Assembly (NCBI GenBank): GCA_005281725.1
Contig: SSBO01000008.1
Coordinates: 1,426,001-1,490,000, forward strand
Direction: 5' to 3'
From: Wuchereria bancrofti
Lineage: Eukaryota; Nematoda; Chromadorea; Rhabditida; Onchocercidae
Length of the DNA: 64,000 nucleotides
Shown: in pieces, positions 1-13,331 of the stretch
How the letters are laid out: every line of letters begins with the position of its first letter
Position numbering within the stretch: position 1 is the stretch's first letter
Notes under the pieces: model-generated
Databases searched by the model: none
What the model was told of the DNA's origin: nothing
The model's input: only the letters and a program-made list of their open reading frames with translations
Position numbers and translations under genes: made by a program

Positions 1-16
1 AGTTTGAAATTTCCAG

Positions 17-52
17 CAATGGAAGCTTACTCTAGATCCCATTCATTAACTG
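17..52 (+). CDS. Possible small exon at the window edge
   Basis: A 36-base segment is bounded by a ttccag acceptor (ending at 16) and a gtaagc donor (from 53). Only the frame starting at the ATG at 19 is open, giving MEAYSRSHSLT and a split codon. It could be an upstream exon of the FERM gene at 4479 or the end piece of a gene outside the window. The exon is too short for any family assignment, so this is a splice-signal call only. Confidence 0.2.
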
Positions 53-2285
53 GTAAGCCAAAGTCTTCTCCTACGCTGCTACATTGAAAGGCTAATCAAA
101 AAAATTTTAGTGTGAATTTCATTAAGATGCCTTGAAGGAATGAATGAATGAATGAATTGCACTGCCATTTTTTTATTTGATTTATTTAATCTCTCAAATT
201 CGAAATAGTTCGTTAAGTGCCACATTTGCCACTGCTGTTCATTTCCTCTTTCACTAAGTTATTTGATATCTCTCAACTGTTCTCTCTTTAGTACGTTACT
301 TTTGATTTGTCTACATTATGATTTCTTATCAGTTCTTTCTTTCCATTTGTCTTGCAAATGGAAAGAAACACTTGACTAAATGGTTGCTATTTGTTCCACA
401 CTTCCTGTTCTTATCAATTTTTCTTTTTCACTTATCATTGTTTCAGCAATTGTTTGAATCATTGTCTAGAAACAGAATATGATTGCATGAAAAAGAATTT
501 CACTTGAAATGTTTTTCAATTCAATTAATTAACAGTATGTAGAAAAACTTTCTGTATCTCGTTCATCTGACTAATGACCCTAATTTAAACAAGTGTGAAG
601 GTCATATTGCATCACATTTTTTGTTAAACTAAGTGAAATGCTTGGGAGATACATTTTGTAGGATGAAAGATAAATGATGGAATAGATATCAAAGGTCTTA
701 TTGAAACTATGCAAACATGTAAGGATTGAATTTTAAATGATTTGTGTTTGTTTAGTTCCGAAGAAGTAATATCAACTGTAATGTTTTGCTACACCTGCTA
801 GAACATCTGTATGTGCGAAATTTTAAATTTTGATTGGAATTGATAAGATCATTAGACTGATACTGAAGCGATAAAGAAGGTATCTGATGTTGATCAAGTA
901 TGAAAGAATTAATTATTATTCCTCAATAATTAGTATTAAAATATTTGGTTAATATTCAAGTATGCTGTAAGAGTGATTCTGTTTTGAAAGTTGCTAGTGC
1001 TTAGCAAATGTTTCATGAAGGTTGTTTAATGCTTCGTTAAAGATATATTTTTTCTTCATTAAGAATATATTTTCATGAAGTTGAACATTTCTTCAAAGAT
1101 ATATATATTTTTTTTAATAGCGGTCTTGTAGAAGAAGTGGTGAATTAAGATTTATTTTAATGGATTTAGATTTTATTTACAAATTTTAATCTTTTGAAAT
1201 TTTTTTTTGGGTTTTTTTTTTCAGGATTTTTTGAAGGAAGGAGCTTATGAAATTCATAAAAAAATGCCAAACAGTATATATAAAATAATTTTTTTATTGA
1301 AATGTTAAAAAATCGTATACTTCAATGAAGCAGAATTAATGGGTTTAATGAGTGAAGTTTTTGCAAACATGAATTTTCGGTACCAATTTAGTTATTTGAA
1401 TCTCAACAGACTAACTTCTACATATGGCATTCATTAATCTTTTAACTTGTATTTTCAGTTACATCTGACTTTCAAGTATGCATTTTAATTTATGAGAGAG
1501 TTTTTTTTTTTTTTAATTATAAGGCACTAATTCTAAATGTATTTTAAAATTCATCACAATGCATTGTTGCGTGCAAATTCTGCGCCACTTTGGCGAATTC
1601 TGTTCTCGAAAAACAGTTGTAATTAGCGTATTCTGCCCTATTTTACTTCTACATTAATTAGCAATAGTTGTCTGAAAGTTCAAATTTTGCATTTTTCATC
1701 AGTTATTTAAATATGTTTTGCTTTTTGAACTTTTCGAAAATGCGGTCTGTGTAGTAATCCATCAATGAATGATTTTATCAGTGTTCATTTAAAGGAAACT
1801 TTTGTGCGTACAATTGCACAGTTCATAGTGTAATTTTTGTTTTTTTTTTAATATTTCTGAGGTTAATTTGGACTGCTGTTTTTCATTTAAATTTTCTAAA
1901 TGAGATTAAAGTTGCTGGAATTTGTATAGATAGCACTGATATGATAATTGAAGAAATTCTGTTTTGTTTGGCAGTACAAAGTATGATTATTTTCCCCAAT
2001 ATATTACACCAATGTAGCATTATGATAAATTGATTGAAGAGGTTTTATTAGTAATGAAATTTGGTATTTTAATTTCGCTCCTAGTTTCATTGATCGTGAA
2101 CATTACTTCCTTGACTTATGTCATTGAATGAAAGAAAATTCTTTACAACACGTTTTGTGAACACGTGAAAGACTTCCTGTATAAAATGAAATTAATAAAT
2201 TTTTCAATCTGTAGGAGAAATTAATTTTGCTGATGTTCATTTTTTATTATATTGCAAATGTCATCGTCGACTGATGCTTTTTTTT

Positions 2286-2307
2286 GGGAGGGGGGGAGGG
2301 GGGGGGG
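2286..2307 (+). repeat. G-rich homopolymer run
   Basis: Twenty-two bases made only of G with two single A interruptions, preceded by a T run, in DNA that is otherwise very AT-rich. The arrangement of at least three long G blocks could form a G-quadruplex; that is inference. Confidence 0.7.
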
Positions 2308-3647
2308 CAATTACAAATGGGATACATTGGGTGATTGAGCGGAAATGATGAGATTTCTTGAACTATGAATGTTGAGTTGTTTGTTTTTTGTAATTGAGGA
2401 AAATTTTGATCCATTTTTGTGGGAAATGACAGCGCAAATGTAAACGACATAATGTTGAAATCTTGTTTTAAAATTTCTTTTTTACTAACATTTATCAATC
2501 GTGTAAAATAACTTTCGTGTAGTTTTTACCTGTTAAAAGTTGCTCACATTAAAATAACATTACATTGGTAGTTTGTTGTATTGAAGAAGAGCATTTTTTG
2601 AACTAGAAAAAACTAAAAATCGTTTAATTTATATGACAGGTATTGAGTAATCAATTCTAGGAAAATTGATATCAGTGTTTTTCGTTTTGGTTTTTTTTCC
2701 AAACATTTCTACAAAGATATGCGGTAGGTTCCCGATGATAACAATTTGTCTTTTCAATTATAATGGCAGCAATGATTTGACTAAAATAATTGAAGGTTAA
2801 AACAGTAAACAGCATGTTTTTTTTTTTTTTTTCAAATATTGATAATAATAGCGATAATATGTTAAAACAGTATAATTTTTGGACTGTCCACAGAAAGTTT
2901 TAACTTTATATTGGCTCTTTATTAATTAAAAAAAAAGAGAAATAAGAATTACTGCGATAACATTTCCAATCATTTCTCTATCGTTACTATGCTATAACTG
3001 TATATTGGAAATTTTTGGCTTATGAAGTTTATCTAAAGTATTTTTTTTAGAATCAAACAACTGTTTGAGAAGTTTTTTTTTTATCAAAATGGTTGAAATA
3101 ACAACTTGAAATAATGACGTGATGCTAATGTTAGACTGAGGAATGCATAGACAGATTCTCGAGAAGGAGATTAAAAGTTTTACAGTTGGCAAAGAATGAA
3201 GACATGGATGTGTGATCCATTTATTGGAACACAGGCTTGTTGTGAGTTTTGAGGCAATATGAAAAGAAATGAAATGCTTAAAAGGATGGATGGTCGGAGA
3301 GTTATTATTGATGGCGATATTGCTAGTGATGTGTATTGCTGCACAATGAATTGATTTTTCTTTTTCTTTTTTTTTTTTTTTGCTTTTTATTTTTTTTTTC
3401 CCCATTCTTAGTAACTTCTCTTTGCCAACTTTTAATGTTACGTACTATTCAAAGTTGTTGTTGTTGTTTGTTTGGTACATTGATTTATTGCTAAAATGAT
3501 TTATTGTTCTATTTTCTTTCTACTATGTATTTCTCTGAAATTTGTTACTCAGAAAGATCTCTTTGCTATTGATTACAGCGGTGCAATATTTAAGTGAAAA
3601 GACCAGTTCTATTCAACATTATAGGTTTGTAGTTCAGTTATAGTTGG

Positions 3648-3668
3648 TGATGATGATGATGATGATGT
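3648..3668 (+). repeat. (GAT)n microsatellite
   Basis: About seven uninterrupted GAT/TGA units. A second trinucleotide run, (AAT)n, lies at about 3886-3905. Confidence 0.8.
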
Positions 3669-4478
3669 GATATGATGTCTATTAATTATGAGATTACTGA
3701 TCTTATTATGTGTAATGTTATTCTCTTCTATGATAATACGTAAAATTCTTTCGAAATATTGTTTTATGTTTATTGTTATATGCCAAACTGTAGTTTTAAC
3801 GAACATGCTTTTAGGGATATTTTGTTTTAAAATGCAAATTTATTTCCTGAAGTTGACATGTATATATGCTATTATAACAATAACAGTAATAATAATAATA
3901 ATAATGATAAGTAGTAGTATTGATAATATAAGTTTTATTATTTCTTTCACTCCATCCTTAGTATAATTTCTGCTCACCATTGCTATTATTCATTTGGTAA
4001 ATTTGCTAGTTTATATTTTCAGGCATTTAAAAAACACATTTTTTTTCTATATGAATCATATCAAAATTTCCTTTTCACACTTCTTTACTTTTTTTTTTTC
4101 TCTTCCATGTGCACTTCAATAAGTAATCGTTTCTCTTTTTCCATATTTCGTTTCTTTTACTGTCAAACATTAAACCGATGCTCTTTTCGTATTATTCTTG
4201 TTTTTATCTTAAAACCAGTTTATTCAGTAATACCGTTGCTGATGCAGCTTTTGCACTGATATTGTTGTGTCGTTGCTATTATACCTACCAATTTTTCATG
4301 TGTTGAATCATTGTGCCTTCCTACAATTCATTTAGTCTTCTCTTATATACCAGAGTGCAAGAAATTGTTGCCCAAAATTGTTAATAATTTCGACGTGATC
4401 CTTCTTCCTACTTTCTTTCCTGCTGTGACAACTGTTTATTGCTTGCTAAATTTTTAATGCAAATAATAACTTCTAATA

Positions 4479-7400
4479 ATGTCACCAGGGTTACTATTAG
4501 TTGCCTGTTGTACAATTGGATGTGAAAGGAAGCATCAACAAAGCACCACTGAAAATTGCACAATTAGAAAGATGCCAGTGAATGAAAGTGCTGTGATACC
4601 AACATCATTGATAGGCCGTATTAGTGCCCGTACGAGTCTTATTTCAGCTAGAGATTATAAAGCAACAGTGCAACTATTGGATGATAACGAAACGATTTGG
4701 CAAGAATTCAAAGTTCGTCACCGTTTTTGAAATATTTTAATAGAAGTGCTTGAATGAGTTCAAATAAGTCTGTTTTGATTTTGTGATGCTTTAAATAATC
4801 ACAAAAATTATTCATTCGAAAATGACATTATTGTTAGTAAGTTTCAATTTCTAAGATAAGCATGATATTTCATTGATATTACATATATATTACATATCAA
4901 TTTTAAGAAGTGCACAAATTTTGAAGCAATCATGGTGATTGTTAGTTTCATACGTACGGAATATGTTCCACTTTAAGATTTCATATTGTCTACAAAGTAA
5001 ATAGAAAACTTGGTCTGAAAAAAGTCTGAATAAATTTGTAAGAAAGGAAATGGCTTGCATTAACTTAGATGATGTAGAACAAACTGTTTTAAATTGAAAT
5101 ATGCAAATCATTAAACTGCGTTGCTGATTTTTGATCTGTAAAGCTTCTTTTAAATTTAGTAATTTAAGTTAAATAATGAAGTCAAATCAGTTTACTAAAT
5201 TATCAATATGATAATGTATGAATTCATAATGAAAAAAATATAAAGTCTTTTATTTCAGAAAACATCGAACGCCCAAATTATATTAGACTATATATGCGAA
5301 TATTTGAATATTGTTGAGAAAGACTACTTTGGTCTGCGATTTCAGGACTTTAGTAGACACAGGGTATGTCAAACTTAAATTGAGCCATTTTCTCCTTCAT
5401 CAATTTTTATTTGCATATAACGTAATTTTCCCTTAAAATTTCTTGGCCAATTTTCTCTTTGAAAGCCGTGAAATTTTCGAATTTCCACCAATTTCTAGAT
5501 CCTTCTATCCGCAACTAATATTTCTTTCATTATTTCTGTTAAATAATACGGTAATTTATTTCAGTACTGGATGGATCTCAACAAACAAATATATAAACAA
5601 GTACGAGGTGACCGTTTTGTTTGTTTCACTATTCATTTGTTCATTGATCAATGACATGATAATGGAAGGGATAACGAAATAAATCATAATGAAGCTTAAT
5701 GCATTTGAAATTTTTATAAATTTTAATCCAAAAATTTTCAAGGTCCTAATGTGGCTTTGCGATTTCGCGTGAGGTTTTATCCGTCCGATGTAAGTGTCTT
5801 GAAGGAAGAGATAACTCGGTAAGTTATGGAGTTCCTTTACGATTTCTAATATATACACATTTCTAATATGAATTATATTTGGTTTTTCACAGACTTATTT
5901 ATCGTTATTTGAGTTTCTTCTTACGGTTTTAAAACATGAATAACTTTTTCGTTTATTTATTTTATTCACCATACTACATGGCTTTACAAAGAGAAAGAAA
6001 TATTTCTCGAATTATTTTGTTTATAATTACCTCACTTTCTAAATAATTATTAATCAAATATCACTTCTAATTATTAATCAAGTTTTCTTAGATCTTAATT
6101 TAGTGCAATATTTTTTTTTGTTAAATCTTCTCTTGCCTCAATTTCAACTCTATTTTTAACGTCCTTCCTGTTTTTCATAGTAAGAGTACTGGAAGAATCT
6201 GTCCAAAATGAATTTAAATTAATTTTGTATGCTTCTTATAATAATAATTACTTTCTCTAAAGGTATATGTTGTTTGTGCAGCTACAAAGAGACCTCCTTC
6301 ATGGACGTTTATACTGTTCTCAGAATGAAGCAGCTATACTGAGTGCACTGGCTCTGCAATGTTTGTTTCTTCCTGTATTTTAAAATCTAGTTTATTATTT
6401 CAATAAAGATATGGCTTCTATTTTTCTCTTCTTATCATTTTCAGTTTTCTCAAATTTTAGCTATAATCGGTGATTATGATGCAGAAGAGAGACCAAAAAA
6501 CTATGTTGCTGAATACAAGTTACTTTTAAAACAAACCGAAAAACTTGAAGAAAAGATCGCGGAATCTCATAAATCATTTAAGTTGGTTTTTGCTGTTACA
6601 TTCGGCATGCTTTTAAATCTGAATCAAGACAGAAAATTCTCATTTGTCAAATTTAATTTTACATAGCAAGTCACATTTATTGCTTTTTTTAATAACTTTT
6701 GATCAATTTTCTTATATAGAGGACTCAGTCCGGCAGAAGCGGAAATGGAATTTTTGAAACGAGCATCCAAATTAGACACTTACGGATTTGATCCATATAC
6801 TGTTACGGTAAATGATTCAATGAAGCTATCGTTATTTCTTTAATTGTTCGATCTAAGTTTTAGTTTCTGAGTTTTTTTTTTAATTTCGCTTCCTATTTCC
6901 GTACGTAAACGACTGTTGAAACATTAGGCTGCTTTTAGAATAAGCAAAAACAGATAATGTATATCGGAGTTACACATCGCGGTATCTACATTTACCATAT
7001 CAGTCGAATGATCCATCATATCACATGGTTTGTTTTATCTCGACAATTAAACTGGCCTGTGACTAACATACTGCTCTTACGATTGCATGACGATATGAAA
7101 GCATGAATTACACGGTTATAAGAAATATAGGAATGAAATTGAACTAATTGCTAATTTTCATTCTAGCATACTTTTGACTTAATTTAATTATTAAAGTGAA
7201 AGAAAAAATTAATTATTAAAATCGATTTAATATTTTGTTCACGTTTTCGAAAAAGATTTGAACAAAAACGTTTATTTGAATTGTTTTTTGAATGGAAATC
7301 AAAAAGTGGTATATACTTGCGATTTTTTACATATTTTATCTAGTTGCATTTAACAATAGAACAGTCTGAATAATTATGTGTTACTAATTCATTTCTAGGA

Positions 7401-10400
7401 ATGAACTGGAAAAAGTGGATTATGTTGGGAAAGAAATTATTATAACACCGGTGTCATCTTACGTATCGCCTTACTTATCGTCCCCCGAGGATGGTGAAGT
7501 ACGTTTTGTAGAAATTTTCCTAAATAAATGAATGCTTATCTTAACAAATTATTTCAGTTCCAATCAGTTTCTAGGAAATAAAAGATAAATTTACAAAAAA
7601 AAAGGAAAGAAACCTTTAAAAAATAAACAGAATCTCTCAAATTTCAATAACGCTATTGCATAACGATTCAATTCACTCTTTTCAGCATGCAACTGATACA
7701 TTGAAATCCACTTCCAGTATAAGAAATGTACGGCGTTAGTTTGAAATCTTTATTCTATCTGTAGTCGATGGCGCTTCATAATTTGATAGAATGTGGAAAT
7801 AACTCTATAATATGTGGATTTAATTTTTAAAATTTGAATTTTTTTGTTTTATTGCTTGTATTGATGCTACTACTTTTTTTAATTTTCAGGGATTTATCAA
7901 ACTCCATAAAACGACAGGTGCGCTGAAATTCCACTGTCCCTCAGCAATGTTTGCGAAACATCTTTGGCGTCATATTTTGTCACAGCAAGCTTTTTTTACT
8001 GAAAATGACGCCAAGCATATCAAACCAAAATTTTCAAAGTTAGCTTTTAATTTCACTTCAGATCTTTGAGATTAGTGTGAACTAAATATTTCTTTGAGAT
8101 TAGTGTAAGCCAGACATTTTAGACATTTAACGATTGTTTACAAAAGTGATGGATAAATAAATTGAAATGCTGCTTACAGACCGCGTATACCCTTGTTGAC
8201 TCGTGGTTCAACATTTCGTTTTCCGACATCAAGAGTCCTTCACGAAATTGAAATAGAAGGACATAGCAAACGCGATGGGCCCGAACCAAAATTCACCAGA
8301 TATCCACTGCTCCGCCAGTCACCGCGACAACCTGTTCGCAATACCAATAATAACCGCAACTCACTATCAGCTGTTCATAACGGTGAGAAAATCTCCGAAG
8401 GTATTCTTGCGGTTCATATTCATGAATGAGATTGATCGGATATGATTGTCTCTTAACAATACATTTTTAGTGATGTAATTTATTATAGTTGTTTTGCTAG
8501 TATTCATATGGATTTTGAGTCATTCAGTGTAACGGTATCATAATATTTAGGATTTTTTGGACTTCTTTTCTTTAAATCTTGCTGGTTTAAATCAGGCTAC
8601 CTTCGCATAAATTTTACGGAAAACAGAAATATGAAATTTTTGGGAGTAATTTTATATTTAGAATTTTCTAGTGATACTGGAAAATGTGGAGGAAGAAAAT
8701 GCAATAAAAATAACTTCAAACAATGATATGATGACTGAAGTGGATTTATTGCCGATCGCCGAAACTTCAACCACTATCGCTTCTAGTTGCGAAAATACGG
8801 TAGGTTAAGTCCCGACTGTCGCTTCCGAAAATGCTGTTAATTTGGTAGTAGATGTTATTCACTTTCATTCCAGTTTTATATTCATATTAGTTACTGTGCT
8901 CTCACTACTTCATCTGTAATCACCATTAAATTTTCTTTAAATTTTTTTGATTTTTGCTTCTTTAGAACTAACTGTATTTTTTTTCTTAACAATTTCAGTA
9001 GACAGTGTGCTATGAATTTCAGTTCTTTTTTTCATACACTTTTTTCAGTTCTTGTTTTGAAGAATGTAGAACTTCATATGAAAATTAGTTGGAAAAGGAA
9101 GAGCCTTTCTAGTGTGATTGATGACTTTTTTAATGTGAATGACAAAGTAAGGGATTTAAAGTTATGAATTTTTATGGCAGATTAAAGGAGGACTATTAAA
9201 GGAAACTATAATTTCAGCATTTTTATTTGAAGAAATATTGAAGTGTAACGTTTCCTTGGGATAGCATAGAAGCGTCAGTGAAATTAGATGATAAAAATTG
9301 TGTACCACTTTTTGCTTGCAACGTTTCGATTAATGCCGTGACTCGACTGGTCAATTGTGCGAATGTAGATGAATGCAAAAATTATTAACAACTAATTATA
9401 TGTGAAAATTGGGTTACAAAAAATTCATTTGGAAGCTTCCCTTACAGCCATGAATTTTGTTTGCTCCATTTCAGACAACATTTACTATACATCTTGTGCG
9501 AAAAGAACCATTATCTTCAGAGACGGTATGATAAAATCAATCACGTGACATTTGTTTTTTTTTTTTTATGGCCTAGTTAATGCTTTTCCTTTTTTTTTTT
9601 TTTTTCTTGATAGACTGCTTTATGCATTAACTAGCAAGTTCGTGTTTTATCGTGACCTAACTTATGTTTGTGTTGATAGTTGGACTAATCGCTCTTGGTA
9701 ATATGTTATAGTCATGCTCGCGTGTGTGTGTCTCTCTGCTAAAGTTATTATATGAAAGATCCTTTAGAAACGTTTTGAGATGAAATCGAAAGAAGCCTGC
9801 AAATTTTTGAAGGGATATATTGGGACACAAAAAAAAAAGATTTGAAAGGATACTGAAATTCTTTATTTTACCTTTGCAAAAAAATTTGTTTCTAACCCTA
9901 AAAAAAATAATCGTTTGAAGTTTTCAAAAAGTGATAGACAAATTATTAATGCATGGTTTGTCGTTGTTTTTAGATCATTTTTTTTTTCTTGGACTACATG
10001 TAGATATAAATCCAATAATTTTTATTATTAAGCGCTTTGTGCTGAGAGAATGAAACATTACTGTTAAATTGAAATTGTTGGTTGTTTAAAACATTTACTT
10101 TACTTCTCATGGCAAAATGGTTTCCAAAAAAAAAAAAAAATTCGCGGATTTCTGGGTGAAAAAATATCAGTTAAAATTTTTTATTCTATTGATAAAAAGA
10201 ATTGGAAGTGTTTTGACTAGCTTTTTTATGGTTCCACTTATTGTTGTTATGCTTGATGGAAAAATTCACAGCGATGAATTTTGTAATGATGCTTAAGCAG
10301 CCTTCAATGATTTGTTGGTGAAAATCATTGTTAAAGTTATGATAATTTGCAGTTTGGTACTTCTGATTCTGGAATGCAGTCGCCAGTTAAAGATTCTTTT

Positions 10401-11111
10401 GAACAGATATTGGATACAGTAAAGCCATTATACGTTAGCACACCTACTGGAAATTCCGGTCCTAATGACACAGCGACAACGACGACGAAAACAAATAATG
10501 TTGGATGTGATATTAATCGATATGGAAGCCCTGAAAAATTAGAACATGTTCATAATAACTATGCTACCACCTCTCAACTTTTAACAAATGAGGAGAAGCT
10601 AGGAGTTATTGCAAAACGTCCTAGCAATTCGATTACTGCATTTGCTGTCAAAATATTCTTCTCATTACTGCTCTTTGGGCTTCTATTAATTGCCGTTGCT
10701 ATCTCTCTATTTGAGGTATATTGTTTTTTTTTTTTTTTTTTTTTTTACTACAAACTTCACTAACCTTCAATACATCATTTGATAAGGATGAAAGTCATAA
10801 CTACAGAATTGATTAGATGACATAAATTGAGCATTAATCTCCTACGGAAGTAATTTTGAATTTATTTGATTTGTTCATTTATCAAATTCCAAACATTCTT
10901 TAGCTCTTTTTATTATCGAATAGATAGCATGGTGAAATATTTTCCCTTCTTTTCTTAAACTTTGTTCCGGTTTTATAGTGAAGTCTGTTTTTTTTAGCAC
11001 GATTCACCGTGGTTAAACTCTATACCAGCCTTGGATTCAGTGAGGCACGTATTCTATGAGCCACTGCGACACTATATTTTGGCTCTGTATGTTCGTCTAG
11101 GACGCCACTGA
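4479..11111 (+). CDS. FERM-domain protein of the FRMD3/FRMD5 type, with C-terminal membrane segment
   Basis: Likely a membrane-cytoskeleton adaptor of the protein 4.1 superfamily. I assemble 15 exons, all in phase, for 648 residues: 4479-4712, 5259-5363, 5565-5607, 5743-5818, 6263-6360, 6461-6581, 6720-6807, 6954-7027, 7399-7498, 7890-8038, 8180-8382, 8672-8799, 9475-9525, 10353-10715, 10998-11111. The FERM domain starts with YKATVQLLDDNET in exon 1 and continues with LDYICEYLN and EKDYFGLRF (exon 2), YWMDLNKQIYKQVRG (exons 3-4), ALRFRVRFYPSDV, QLQRDLLHGRLYCSQNEAA, a GDYD motif and a FERM-C lobe with YGFDPY and HLWRHILSQQAFF. A FERM-adjacent segment (GSTFRFPTSRVLHEI) follows. A hydrophobic segment lies at about residues 584-611 and a 37-residue tail follows it. 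Domain order and the terminal membrane span match FRMD3/FRMD5. The start is the ATG at 4479, with an in-frame TAA at 4467-4469; the donor after exon 1 (gttcgt) is weak. An upstream first exon is possible. Confidence 0.85.
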
Positions 11112-13288
11112 ATATTTGGAGATTTTTTTTTTTTCGTTTCATGTTAATTATCGAATTTCATGTTTTTCAATCATTCTTCATCATTTGGCTCATTTTTCTT
11201 TTAAGATGACAAAAATATTTAAACCGCAAATTAATTAGCTTTTGGTCTTACAGAGAAATTTGTTGATACATTTCCTTTTTGTTGATATTTTTTAGGGAAA
11301 ACCTTGTTTTATATGTCTTTTATGATGACAAAGATGGGATTTCTCATTTATTTGCATATTTTTGCTTTCACCATTTCCTGAAATATTGCTGAGCCTTTCT
11401 ATTTCACTGCTACAATTTTCATCGTTAATTAGAACAGTTTTTGTTTACTGTCAAGCCGTTGGGTCAGTTCGTGGACAGTTTAACTTTCTACAGCCCTAGG
11501 CACACGTTTCTAGCTCACTCTCACTTAAATATGTTAAACTTTTGATGTTAATCTTCTGAATCCTGAGTCTTCTGGTGCAAAACAATTGCACTGCAATATT
11601 TTACATAATATGTTGAAATGTTTAATGTTCTTCCCGCAAAAGTTCATTTTCTTTTAGCCGTAATTGATATTGGGATTTAAGGATTTATTTCATCGCAGCT
11701 AAGACTTTTCTATTTTTTTCAGATCCTTATTGAAAATTGTAGTCTGTGCAGTTATTCCTGATTATGCTTATTTCGGTTGCAACAATCTTAATATGAATTA
11801 TAAATAAATGATTTATTGTATGCACAAACATTTGAAAACTTATGAAAATACCAAATTTCCTTGTTTTATTATTCTCAAGGAAACGGCGAAAACTGATTTT
11901 TTTTTTTTTATTAATCATAAGACTGCCAAAAAATTCATTCGGATTGAAATTAATGCATACTTAAATTTAAAACTCAACCGATATCAGATGAAGAATTGTT
12001 CTCTGATCAATAGGTAATAGATTGCTACAAAACGAGATTTCTATCCGTAATTGGAATATTTTATATTGATGATGAAAAATACATTAAATGGATGATCAGT
12101 TGAGACAAGTTGAAGCCAATTAAGCTCAAAATGCTCAATTAGGCTCAAAATGTAAAATAAAGTAAATGGGGAATGATTTACCCTTAGAAGTTTGCCATAA
12201 ATCTAATACCAAATAAAAATGAGTACTTACCTGTCTGATATGTTAGCTATTGTTTTTTTAAGCGATGAAATTTTAATTTAAATTTAAGAAGTAAATTAGC
12301 AATGCTTTAATATGCATTTCTAGCATAATTTAACGAAAATGAAAAAGTGATCTGATTGTTATTCAAAGTATGAAAATTTTAGCAGTCTGTTAGGAGTGTT
12401 ACTGTTAATTGAAAAGTAAAGTAAAATTTCAAATAATAGTAAAATTTCAAACAATAATGCTTCTTTCTAGAATACATATCAAATTATATTGATTGCATAC
12501 TCGAATAATGATTACTCATAATAAAAAGCAATTTTAATTAAAACAATTGTTTACGTTAACAAACGTTTATTTCTTATTTCTTATCTCAATTTACTAAATT
12601 TCATTAAAAACTTTTTTTTCTTGAACAATACTAACTTTTGTTTTTTTTGTTTTTTTCAAATAATTAAAATAGGAATGAAGTAATATTAGCAAGTAATCAG
12701 TTTGTTCTGACAGAGATTATTGGTGATATTAATAGCAGGTAGGCATATTGTCGTGTGAAGTATGGAAGTTGTCACTTAAATATGACATAATTTGATGGGG
12801 AAGGTCTTTTTTCTAATCACCATGACAACATATTCATTGTTTTCTGAATATAAATCAGAAAAGAGACATCATTTTGCTACTATAATAATATCAATATATC
12901 TAAAAATTTATCTTTGATTTTTTTTTTGGTTAAAAATTTAATGTTGCTGTAATATATGGCAAAACTTATGAATATAATACTTTACATATTTTACTTACAA
13001 TTTTGTCAATAATTATTTCTCTTTTCTTTGAATTTGTTGATTTTGATAGTATTAAAGTTATAATGAACGTATATAATGAAACATAGTTTCGAAATGCTAA
13101 TGCTGCTAATTTAAAGTTTATTTTTTGCATAAGATAAAGTTTTAAATTAATTTTTAGCTCAATTACGCTTTATTTATTATTATAGTTCAAATTGCAAGTG
13201 AAATTTAATAAATTACAATAATTATAATTTACAGCATATATTAGTATTATCTGGACGATACTTTCATGATTTGTTTGTCATTTTCTAG
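11112..13288. other. Intergenic region between the FERM and DHHC genes
   Basis: Roughly 2.2 kb of AT-rich sequence. It contains short overlapping open frames on both strands near 11727-12017 that lack splice context and family similarity. I see no gene, RNA or repeat that I can support here; a 5' non-coding exon of the DHHC gene could be hidden in it. Confidence 0.4.
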
Positions 13289-13331
13289 TACCGATTTTGC
13301 ACTAATTTCTAAATGGTCTCAATGCGGCAAA

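Larger units (their letters stand above)
1..4478. other. Non-coding stretch before the FERM gene
   Basis: AT-rich DNA with many homopolymer T and A runs and no convincing coding exon apart from a tiny candidate at 17-52. Open frames here are short, of low complexity and lack splice sites in phase with each other. It may be the 5' flank or a first intron of the FERM-domain gene that starts at 4479. It holds a pure G-rich run and two trinucleotide microsatellites, listed separately. Confidence 0.5.

Noticed and set aside
2992..3405. 137-codon minus-strand ORF
   Set aside because: Begins in a lysine-rich run from a T homopolymer and continues with low-complexity sequence; no splice or domain support.
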